NCBI GenBank assembly: GCA_016217775.1 | Contig: JACRGG010000046.1 | Location: 1-7,880, forward strand | Direction of reading: 5' to 3' | DNA: 7,880 nt | From: Microcaldota archaeon | Lineage (GTDB): Archaea > Micrarchaeota > Micrarchaeia > Norongarragalinales > UBA97 | Shown: positions 1-5,748 of the stretch, piece after piece | Position numbering within the stretch: position 1 is the first letter of the stretch | How the letters are laid out: each line of letters begins with the position of its first letter | Position numbers and translations under genes: made by a program | The notes under the pieces: model-generated | What the model was told of the DNA's origin: nothing | Databases searched by the model: none | The model's input: the letters and a program-made list of their open reading frames with translations, nothing else

Positions 1-1
1 A

Positions 2-79
2 AAAATTTCTTCAAAAAAAATCGATTGGACGCCGTTATTGCCGTCTAAAAAATTCGGTTACTTGCTTAAACAGCGCTGA
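2..79 (+). CDS. Possible C-terminal tail of an upstream gene (partial)
   Basis: Reading frame 2 is open from the window edge to TGA at 77-79 and gives 25 residues, ending in IDWTPLLPSKKFGYLLKQR. The mix of hydrophobic, aromatic and basic residues looks like an ordinary protein end, and the stop falls just before the promoter at 100-114. The other two plus frames are also open at the edge: frame 1 to TAA at 46-48, frame 3 to TGA at 171-173. The choice of frame is therefore weak. No family can be assigned from so short a tail. Confidence 0.25.
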   Translation, partial: KISSKKIDWTPLLPSKKFGYLLKQR

Positions 80-99
80 TTTCGCGCGTTTTTGCCCCG

Positions 100-114
100 C
101 AAAAGCTTTATTAA
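100..114 (+). promoter_or_regulatory. Archaeal BRE/TATA promoter for the acidic microprotein gene
   Basis: CAAAAGCTTTATTAA closely follows the archaeal pattern of an A-rich TFB-recognition element directly before an AT-rich TATA box. With the TATA centre near 110, transcription would start about 25 nt downstream, near 135, giving a leader of roughly 35 nt that includes GAGGAG at 149-154. A second AT-rich patch, GTATATAC at 125-132, is an alternative TATA box that would give a shorter leader. The placement is inferred from sequence alone. Confidence 0.5.
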
Positions 115-169
115 CCCGTTCTAGGTATATACTCGGTTATCATCAGTTGAGGAGTGTGGAAAAAAACCT

Positions 170-292
170 ATGAATCCGTTTTTGTACAGAGTGAAAAAAG
201 GCGACGACGACGAGGACTTCGAGGACGACGAAGACTGGGATTCCGACGAGGAATTCGAGGACGACGAGGAAGACTTCGAGGACGACGAGTAA
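170..292 (+). CDS. Extremely acidic 40-residue microprotein
   Basis: ATG at 170 to TAA at 290-292 encodes 40 residues. The first ten are neutral to basic (MNPFLYRVKK); the remaining thirty are almost all Asp and Glu, punctuated by Phe, Trp and Ser. The acidic part is built from repeats of an E-D-F-E-D-D-E type unit; at DNA level TTCGAGGACGACGA recurs at 218-231, 254-267 and 275-288. No in-frame start lies between the upstream stop at 122-124 and this ATG. GAGGAG at 149-154 resembles a Shine-Dalgarno site but is 15 nt from the ATG, further than usual. A promoter at 100-114 and a T-rich stretch at 311-344 frame it as a single-gene unit. The frame starting at GTG 154 would give an Arg-rich protein from the same repeats; I prefer the acidic frame because its GAC/GAG codons match the G/C-ending usage of the adjacent minus-strand genes. 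I recognise no family. A basic-protein or metal-binding role can only be guessed. Confidence 0.55.
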   Translation: MNPFLYRVKKGDDDEDFEDDEDWDSDEEFEDDEEDFEDDE

Positions 293-310
293 TTACCGCA
301 AAACCCCTAA

Positions 311-344
311 TTCTTTTCCTTAATCTTCTTGCTTTATTTTTTTT
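311..344 (+). terminator. T-rich probable archaeal terminator after the acidic gene
   Basis: The stretch starting 19 nt after the TAA is pyrimidine-rich and ends in eight consecutive T (337-344). Archaeal RNA polymerase is known to terminate at oligo-T tracts without needing a hairpin, so this fits the end of the 170-292 transcript. No hairpin precedes the T run. Confidence 0.45.
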
Positions 345-367
345 ACCAAGCTAGCTTAAGCAATACA

Positions 368-407
368 GCAAAACGCGAAAGTAATCCGACTGTTAATCGC
401 GTTTTGC
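368..407. repeat. Inverted repeat, 11-bp perfect stem
   Basis: GCAAAACGCGA (368-378) is exactly reverse-complementary to TCGCGTTTTGC (397-407), with an 18-nt loop. It lies between the convergent gene ends at 292 (+) and 542 (-), just before a second, longer hairpin at 412-454. Immediately left are two short palindromes, AAGCTAGCTT (348-357) and GCTTAAGC (354-361). It may shape or protect the 3' end of the minus-strand operon transcript; neither side has a strong T run at the expected place. Confidence 0.6.
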
Positions 408-411
408 AGTC

Positions 412-454
412 TAGCAAACCAAGAAAAATGCCGGAAGACTTTCTTGGTTTGCTA
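412..454. repeat. Inverted repeat, 15-bp perfect stem
   Basis: TAGCAAACCAAGAAA (412-426) pairs perfectly with TTTCTTGGTTTGCTA (440-454) around a 13-nt loop. On the minus strand it would be the first strong structure after the CYTH-like gene stop at 542, about 90 nt downstream, followed after 4 nt by the 368-407 hairpin. The loop begins AATGCCGG; AAAATGCCGG (425-434) recurs at 526-535, next to a short GCCCC/GGGGC pairing (515-519 with 536-540). Likely roles are transcript end formation or 3' stabilisation; an ncRNA or the end of a small element is possible. Confidence 0.65.
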
Positions 455-541
455 TAAGAAGAGCGTGAGCAATAAGGCGGGCGGGGGCAGGAAGAAGCGC
501 GAAAAATTATTTTTGCCCCTTTCATAAAATGCCGGGGGGCG

Positions 542-1162
542 TTACTCCTGTTTTTGTTCCTGCTGCGAGAGCATCTGCAGGGTGGTGACGTCGGTTGGCA
601 CAATCCCGTCTTTCTTCACGCCGATTTTGGCGAGCAATTCGCCCGCGCGCTTTTCCATATCCGTTTTTTGGCTCGCGAAATTGGTTGCCGGCACGCTTAC
701 TTCAATAAAATCCCCAAAATCGGCTATCGAGTAAAGCCTCACGCGCAGCGAGTTCGCCGCAATGGCTGCGGGGAGAGTGAAGCTCCACAACTCTATTTCG
801 CGCGAGAGGACTTGCTGGTACCCCATCTTGCCCAAGTCTTCCATAAAAGAAAAGCTCGACTGCACGTCGAAGCCCAGCTTGTCCTCCTCCTGGAGCATAT
901 ACCCCTCGAACAAGACTTGCTCCTCTTCCGTCTTCTTGTTAGTGCGGAGGATAAAGTACGCGAAGACGTTCTCCCCGAATTCCTTGGCGTTCACCGCGTC
1001 GACGAACTCGCCGCCGCCGATGAACTTGCATAATTTCTTGAGCTGCGGGACTAGGGCGTTCGCGTCCGCAACCGGCGCGCACAATTTTGATTCCGGAATC
1101 TTCCACTTTAGCTTGTGCACCGGCTTTGGCGGGTTGAACTTCGGCTTTTTCTGCGCAATCAT
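542..1162 (-). CDS. Divergent CYTH-like (triphosphate tunnel) domain protein
   Basis: This gene encodes 206 residues with no signal peptide or membrane helix, so the product is predicted to be cytoplasmic. The C-terminal half resembles the CYTH superfamily (class IV adenylate cyclase, thiamine triphosphatase): a helix ending in LGKMGYQQVL (about 110-119), an R-E-I-E-L-W strand (121-126), an R-V-R-L-Y strand (140-144), the hallmark-like FGDFIEVSV (149-157), then a helix with AGELLAKIGV (173-182) and a final P-T-D-V-T-T-L-Q-M-L helix. The N-terminal E-x-E-x-K signature of active CYTH enzymes is not visible; the equivalent place near 16-21 reads HKLKWK. It may therefore be inactive, or bind a ligand only. 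The ATG overlaps the stop of the upstream surface-protein gene by 4 bp (ATGA) and lacks a clear ribosome site, so translation is probably coupled. The fold is my reading of sequence pattern; it could be an unrelated alpha/beta protein. Confidence 0.75.
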   Translation of the reverse strand: MIAQKKPKFNPPKPVHKLKWKIPESKLCAPVADANALVPQLKKLCKFIGGGEFVDAVNAKEFGENVFAYFILRTNKKTEEEQVLFEGYMLQEEDKLGFDVQSSFSFMEDLGKMGYQQVLSREIELWSFTLPAAIAANSLRVRLYSIADFGDFIEVSVPATNFASQKTDMEKRAGELLAKIGVKKDGIVPTDVTTLQMLSQQEQKQE

Positions 1163-4100
1163 ACTTGGTCAAAACCGTTCTCGTGTTTCTTACGTAGAAA
1201 CACTGCGCCCAAGGTTAATAATATTATTCCACCAGCCGCCCCCAAGTAAACCTGCATATTGTCCGCGACTACGGCGTTGCCAGTAATGGATATCGTCGGC
1301 TTTGGCTCAAGCCTGTCCGATATTTCCTGCGCCTTTTTTATCGCCTGCGTGTACTGCCCGCCGTCGAACAGTTTCCTCGCGTCCTCAAAGTCCCTCAAGT
1401 CCGAGAACCCGCCCAGCGCGTCAACCTTTTGCCTAGTCGCGTTAAGCGCGGCGGCCGCTTTTTGCTTCACCGCCTGCGTTTGGGCATTGATTTGGTTGAT
1501 GCCCTTGTTCAGCTCGTCTTTTTTCGCGGCGACAACGCTTGGGTCCAATGACGAGATGCTTGGCTTCTCGAATTCCTTCACTAAGTCGCTTACTTGCCTG
1601 ATTTGCTGGAGTACTTGCGCGGTCGTCTGCGCGTCCGAGCCCGAGAAGGCCTTTTGGTAATCCTCTAGCTGGCCTTGAATAAATCCCTTCGATTCCGTCA
1701 CGTTCGTGATGGTGATTTGCTTGACTCCCGTCTGCTTCTCGTACTCGAGTATTTTCGCCTCTAAAACCGCTTTCGCCGCGTCAACCGCGTTAAACGCGTC
1801 CACGTACTTGTTGTTAAGCGCTTTTTGCGTCGCATCGGCCTCAACGCAATTCGCGTACGAAAGCGATGCGGCCGGGTCGCTCGTCTGCTTGGCGAGGGAC
1901 TTAAGCTCTTCAATCTTGCTTGCTAAAATAAGCCCGGCCGTCTTCTCCGCGCCCGCCAATTCCTTCTTGGCCGCCTCCAACTCGTTCGCCTGCATCAGCC
2001 CCAATGATTTTTTCAATTGGCCGGCCAAGTCCGTCAAATTCTCCTGCCTGGAAAGCGACTCCAATTCTTTTTGCAGCCCAGCCGTCAGCTGCCAGTCGTA
2101 GTAATCCGGGTCCAAGACCGCGGGCTCGTTCAGGCTGCTGTTAGTAAGCAAAATGACTTTGTTGGGCGCCAGGCCTTTCGCTAAAATAGTTTGCTTGTAC
2201 TCCAACCCGGCCTTCAACCCGCTTGCGGACAGCGTTACGCTCGCCGCGTTCCCCTGCTGCTGCACTTGCGTTTGGAAAAACCCGTTCGACTGCACTTTCT
2301 CCTGCGCGAAGGGGGTTTCAAGCAAGTACGCCGCCTCGAACGAATCCAAGTCAACCGGCGAAATTACCGTCAGCTCTATTCTAGTTTGGCCGTTGGACTC
2401 GAATACCTCCTCGCTAATCGCGACGGGCAACTCGTACTCGATGAAAAAATCGTTTTTCCCCTTTTTCGCCGCAACCGTCACAAAAAGCGAGTCCCCGCCC
2501 CTGCTTAATTCCAGCACGCTTGACATTGATTTTATTGCCGCGCTTTTAGGCAAGCTGATGGAAAAAGCCACGGGCCAGTCGTAAGCCGAGTCGAATGAAA
2601 CGCTTGCGCGCACCACCGCCTTTCCGCCAATCCCGGTTGCCGAGATTGAATCCCCTGTTTTCACCGCGATAACCGCGGTTTGCTTAGTCGCAAACGAGTA
2701 CTCCTCCCCCTCACTTGAGCCCAAAGCCGTTGCCAGCCCAGTCAGCGGATTGATTCTAGCAATGTTGCCGGACTTGCCCGCCAGCTCCTCCCCCGGGCTT
2801 AATTTCGCGTTGAAGCTGATTTCCCCCGAGTACTCCAAGGGGAGCGCGTTTTTCGTCCAGTAATTCCTCTCCACTTGCGCCGCTTGCCCCAACACAGTCT
2901 TTTGCGGGACTAGGGTGACCGCGGTGTTTGCCGAAAGCTCTCCCGCAATCAACTGCTTTGATTGGCTTAATATTCTTGAGTAAACCGCGTTCAGCGCGTC
3001 CAACGCCGCTTTTTTCCCCCCGACGCCAGCAGAGCTTGAAATCGCGTTCAAGAGCGTTTCCTGCTCGCCCGCAGTCAAAACCCCCTGCATTGAAGAAAGC
3101 TTTTTCACCAACTCGCTTATCCTATCGTCGTACGAGCGCATCAGCGCCTTCACTCCATCCGCAATTTCAATTGCCTTGAAGTAAATGCCGTCGAACACGC
3201 GCTTGTTTTCGTTCACCACGCTTGTTTTCGCAAGCAATTCGCGCAGTTCGCCCAACTGTGATTCCAGCGCGATTATCTCCTCGCTAAAACCGTTGCGCTT
3301 AGCCTCCTCTATGAGCTTAACCGTAATGTTGACTTGCACTCCCGCGCGGCTTGCGGCGTCCTCAACGTCAATATTCTGCTCGAGGCGCTTCTCCGCCTTG
3401 TCAAGGAGCAAAAGCGCGGAGCGCAGCTTCTGTGATTTCTTCCCAAAGCTATCCGCGTTAGACGAGTAGTAAAAGCCAATCGCGCCGTTCACGTACTCGT
3501 TCGCGTCTGCCGCGGCGGACGGGTTTTCCCCCGCGGTTTTTTGAATCCTTTCTTGAAGCGATAAAATCTTTGCGATAGTGTGGTTTTCCAACTCGTTGAC
3601 GAACTCGCTTGCGCGCACGCTCAAGTCCGAGAAAATCTTTTCCGCCCCCGAGAGCTTTTTCAAGGCCAGGGAATACTCTCGCGTCGAACCCGTGGTCGCG
3701 TCCTTGTCGTTTGAATTAAGCTTGTTTTGCGCTCCCTTCGCCAAGTCCTTCGCGCCGCCCAAGGCGTAATAATGCTCGTAGTACAATTCCTGCAGTGACG
3801 CCGTGCTTCCGCCGACGAGCCTCTTGGGCCTAAGCGTGAGCAGCGAAAGGCTGCTTTCGTCAATCAAGCCCACCTCGTAAGAGTCGAGAACCGATTGGCG
3901 GCGGCTTGCGTCGGCCTCGCGCTCGAAGTAATCAAGCGCGATTTCGTAATTCTCTTCCCTGATTTGCCCCGCGGCATTCCCAATCCGCTCGCCTTGCCTT
4001 ATCAGCTGCGCGAACAAGCCGCCGTCGCCGCCGACTGACTTTAGCGCTTGAAAAATGTTTTCGTCGATTGCGAAATCGCTTTTGGCAAGCCGCGTGGCGT

Positions 4101-4635
4101 TACTCGCGTTAAGGAATTTCGCTGACAAGTTCGATAGGGGCAGCCCTTCCTTGATTTGCCTCTCTTCTTGCGCAATCGAATCAAGCAAGCCCCTTGAATT
4201 CCCGCTGTAACCCGGCGCTATCGACTCGAAGAGGGCGAGTTGTTTTGCGGACGTCGCCGCAACCGCTTTTTTCCCGGCTTCAATCGCGTTGTTCACCGCG
4301 GCGGCCTCGTCCTGCTTGCACCGCTCGCCGTAAATTAGCCACGCCCCCGGCGACGTGTACTTCCACGTCCTCCTCTGGCTGCCGGACCAGCCCTTGGCGT
4401 AATCGAAGTACGACTTGGATTTTATCAAGCTCGTGTACGCGTCCCAATAATCCGGGGAAACCCCGATTGCGGGCAGGCTCAAGTCCTGCCACGCGTTGCA
4501 CTCGTACCCGTAAAACCAGTTGTTTTCGCCAACCTTGTTCTCTTCAAGCAAGTAATTGTAGTCTCCCAACAGCGCGCCGGCACCCGATGCAACAACGAGC
4601 GCGAACGCGAGCGCAAAAACGGTTTTCTCTCCCAT
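1159..4635 (-). CDS. Large secreted, C-terminally anchored helical surface protein
   Basis: This gene encodes 1158 residues from ATG 4635; an in-frame GTG at 4638 is also possible. Residues 5-21 form a hydrophobic signal peptide with small residues near ASGAGA. The N-terminal ectodomain is rich in Trp/Tyr and holds two of only three Cys (46, 106). About 110-570 is charged and helical, probably coiled-coil or helical hairpins. About 585-830 is beta-rich, with alternating strands and an LP-containing sandwich pattern. About 845-1110 is helical again, with repeats of an A-x(6)-A type hairpin (near 883-909, 941-967 and 1082-1109) and the third Cys at 930. TGNAV (1118-1122) precedes a membrane helix (about 1129-1147) and the basic stop-transfer RKK, with a short cytoplasmic tail. 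About nine N-x-S/T sequons fit archaeal N-glycosylation. It is first in an operon with the CYTH-like gene. I do not recognise the family; an S-layer-associated, adhesive or structural role is inference. Confidence 0.85.
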   Translation of the reverse strand: MGEKTVFALAFALVVASGAGALLGDYNYLLEENKVGENNWFYGYECNAWQDLSLPAIGVSPDYWDAYTSLIKSKSYFDYAKGWSGSQRRTWKYTSPGAWLIYGERCKQDEAAAVNNAIEAGKKAVAATSAKQLALFESIAPGYSGNSRGLLDSIAQEERQIKEGLPLSNLSAKFLNASNATRLAKSDFAIDENIFQALKSVGGDGGLFAQLIRQGERIGNAAGQIREENYEIALDYFEREADASRRQSVLDSYEVGLIDESSLSLLTLRPKRLVGGSTASLQELYYEHYYALGGAKDLAKGAQNKLNSNDKDATTGSTREYSLALKKLSGAEKIFSDLSVRASEFVNELENHTIAKILSLQERIQKTAGENPSAAADANEYVNGAIGFYYSSNADSFGKKSQKLRSALLLLDKAEKRLEQNIDVEDAASRAGVQVNITVKLIEEAKRNGFSEEIIALESQLGELRELLAKTSVVNENKRVFDGIYFKAIEIADGVKALMRSYDDRISELVKKLSSMQGVLTAGEQETLLNAISSSAGVGGKKAALDALNAVYSRILSQSKQLIAGELSANTAVTLVPQKTVLGQAAQVERNYWTKNALPLEYSGEISFNAKLSPGEELAGKSGNIARINPLTGLATALGSSEGEEYSFATKQTAVIAVKTGDSISATGIGGKAVVRASVSFDSAYDWPVAFSISLPKSAAIKSMSSVLELSRGGDSLFVTVAAKKGKNDFFIEYELPVAISEEVFESNGQTRIELTVISPVDLDSFEAAYLLETPFAQEKVQSNGFFQTQVQQQGNAASVTLSASGLKAGLEYKQTILAKGLAPNKVILLTNSSLNEPAVLDPDYYDWQLTAGLQKELESLSRQENLTDLAGQLKKSLGLMQANELEAAKKELAGAEKTAGLILASKIEELKSLAKQTSDPAASLSYANCVEADATQKALNNKYVDAFNAVDAAKAVLEAKILEYEKQTGVKQITITNVTESKGFIQGQLEDYQKAFSGSDAQTTAQVLQQIRQVSDLVKEFEKPSISSLDPSVVAAKKDELNKGINQINAQTQAVKQKAAAALNATRQKVDALGGFSDLRDFEDARKLFDGGQYTQAIKKAQEISDRLEPKPTISITGNAVVADNMQVYLGAAGGIILLTLGAVFLRKKHENGFDQV

Positions 4636-4660
4636 CACTTGAAAGCGTTGAAAATTAGAC

Positions 4661-4670
4661 TATTTATATT
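4661..4670 (-). promoter_or_regulatory. TATA box of the minus-strand operon; likely leaderless
   Basis: Read on the minus strand the box is AATATAAATA, preceded by CCGAG. Its centre lies about 27 nt before position 4639, so transcription should start at or within a few bases of GTG 4638/ATG 4635. No Shine-Dalgarno sequence precedes either start codon. Together these suggest a leaderless mRNA for the surface-protein gene, a common arrangement in archaea. Confidence 0.6.
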
Positions 4671-4718
4671 CTCGGTAGAACTTTTGGCCTTGTTTATTTT
4701 TCGAAAATTAACCCAACG

Positions 4719-4726
4719 TATATTAA
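4719..4726 (+). promoter_or_regulatory. Candidate TATA box of the lipoprotein-protease cluster
   Basis: TATATTAA follows an A/C-rich stretch and would place the transcript start near 4748, about 55 nt before the first coding triplets of the lipoprotein gene. CGAAAATTAA (4702-4711) and CAAATAATTT (4756-4765) are alternative AT-rich boxes in the same divergent region, so the exact promoter is uncertain. The intergenic stretch 4639-4803 shows no further gene or RNA that I can support. Confidence 0.35.
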
Positions 4727-4803
4727 GTCCTCAAGGCTACCATTCCTCTGGAATTCAAATAATTTGGTGGGCACTCTTGTTTGAAAACCAAGTGGGTTGA
4801 TAG

Positions 4804-5748
4804 AGAATCGCAAAAAACGCATTCAAAACAATTGTAATCCTGTTTTTCACGATAGCAACAATAATACTAGCAGGATGCACTGTTATCAATCAACCAACGC
4901 CTTCTCCTTCGTTAATTGCTTCTCCAAGTATTTCGACTAGTATTATGCCGACGTATATTGCAAATAATATTACTGAACAAAGTAATGCTAGTATTAACTT
5001 GTCTACTGAAGGAGGCGATCCTTGGAAAACGGGTTATTCTAGAAATCTGAGTATTCGTATAAACGCAGAACCAGCACAGAAAGCAAAAATATTTTTAGTA
5101 AAACAATCTTCTTCTTTACCAATTCAGACTTCTGAACTTATTTTTTCAGGAGTAGTACCAAATTCGGGCATACTTACCTTACAGTTACCGTTAAATGAAC
5201 AAAAGTTTTATTATCCCGCAATTGATGATGACGCTTATTCTTTTAGAGCTGTGTTGAACCTATTACAAGCGAATATTAGTAGCAACGAATTAAAAACAAT
5301 TATTGCCTCGTTTTCTGTTGCTACCGAAAACGTAACTTCTCAGTGTGCTGAGGGTGTTTGTGTTTATACAAATAAAACAAGTTTTAACCTCTCCAAAGAG
5401 GATATTGTCGTAACTATAGAAAACAAATTAAACAAAACGCTTTATTTAGATGGCAGTTGCGATTCGTTATTCGACGTTTATGAACTAATAGCGTCTGAAT
5501 GGCGCATAAGTTTCCATGCAGGTTGTGGCCCTCAAACTGTTGGTGCTTTTGATATTGTTGCAGCTATTCCTCCGTCAAAAAAAGCGGATATGCTGGTTAG
5601 CAGAAATATTCTAGAGAATATTTATGCAAATCTAGCGTTAAAAGCAAAGTTTTCTTTTTTCGGTAGAGTTTGCTATGCTGGAGATAATCCGCCTCAGTGC
5701 TCTAGAATTAGTATTCCTATTTCAAACGAGGTTGACTTGTTTTCATGA
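4804..5748 (+). CDS. Cys-rich secreted lipoprotein with beta-sandwich domain; start codon unclear
   Basis: The frame is open from the codon after TAG 4801-4803 to TGA 5746-5748. It begins RIAKNAFKTIVILFFTIA and reaches lipobox LAGC with Cys at 4876-4878, then a Pro/Ser/Thr linker. This is a textbook lipoprotein signal, yet no ATG, GTG or TTG lies in frame before it. The first ATG (4945) is beyond the lipobox and would remove export. Possible explanations are an ATC (4807) or ATT (4831) start, or an indel: removing one A from the A6 run 4812-4817 joins TTG 4797 in frame. The mature part is rich in beta strands and sequons and has six more Cys, including QCAEGVC, GSC, HAGC and a final C-x(8)-C. 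The N-x(4)-YLDGSC...EW...C pattern recalls BsuPI/Ig-like lipoprotein domains. The last codons overlap the protease gene (ATGA). The binding partner or role is unknown; export next to a protease suggests substrate binding or anchoring. Confidence 0.75.
   Translation, partial: RIAKNAFKTIVILFFTIATIILAGCTVINQPTPSPSLIASPSISTSIMPTYIANNITEQSNASINLSTEGGDPWKTGYSRNLSIRINAEPAQKAKIFLVKQSSSLPIQTSELIFSGVVPNSGILTLQLPLNEQKFYYPAIDDDAYSFRAVLNLLQANISSNELKTIIASFSVATENVTSQCAEGVCVYTNKTSFNLSKEDIVVTIENKLNKTLYLDGSCDSLFDVYELIASEWRISFHAGCGPQTVGAFDIVAAIPPSKKADMLVSRNILENIYANLALKAKFSFFGRVCYAGDNPPQCSRISIPISNEVDLFS
5728..5732 (+). promoter_or_regulatory. Ribosome binding site of the protease gene
   Basis: GAGGT lies inside the end of the lipoprotein gene, 12 nt before ATG 5745, and matches the archaeal Shine-Dalgarno core (GGAGGTGA). 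Together with the ATGA overlap it supports ATG 5745 as the protease start and translational coupling. Confidence 0.5.

Noticed and set aside
154..354. Arg-rich 66-residue reading frame from GTG 154
   Set aside because: It is the shifted reading of the acidic repeat (GAC/GAG read as CGA/GGA) and runs through the T-rich terminator. The acidic ATG frame fits local codon use better, though this is not proven.
412..454. Possible CRISPR repeat or transposon terminal inverted repeat
   Set aside because: Only one copy of each hairpin is seen, with no regular spacers, target-site duplication or transposase nearby.
343..603. 86-residue minus-strand reading frame
   Set aside because: It covers both hairpins and overlaps the end of the CYTH-like gene in another frame; its composition is that of random sequence.
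762..1286. 174-residue plus-strand reading frame
   Set aside because: Antisense to the junction of the two minus-strand genes and low-complexity in Ser; a shadow of their codon bias.
4194..4658. 154-residue plus-strand reading frame rich in Arg, Ser and Thr
   Set aside because: Antisense to the signal peptide and head of the surface protein, which has much stronger coding evidence.
4792..4803. GTG 4792 as lipoprotein start with TAG read as pyrrolysine
   Set aside because: The frame also contains TGA at 4798-4800 directly before the TAG, so readthrough would need two stops to be decoded.
4797..4932. Small reading frame from TTG 4797 as an independent gene
   Set aside because: It overlaps the lipoprotein signal region, ends at TAG about 45 codons later and has no recognisable features. 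It matters only as a possible frameshifted start.
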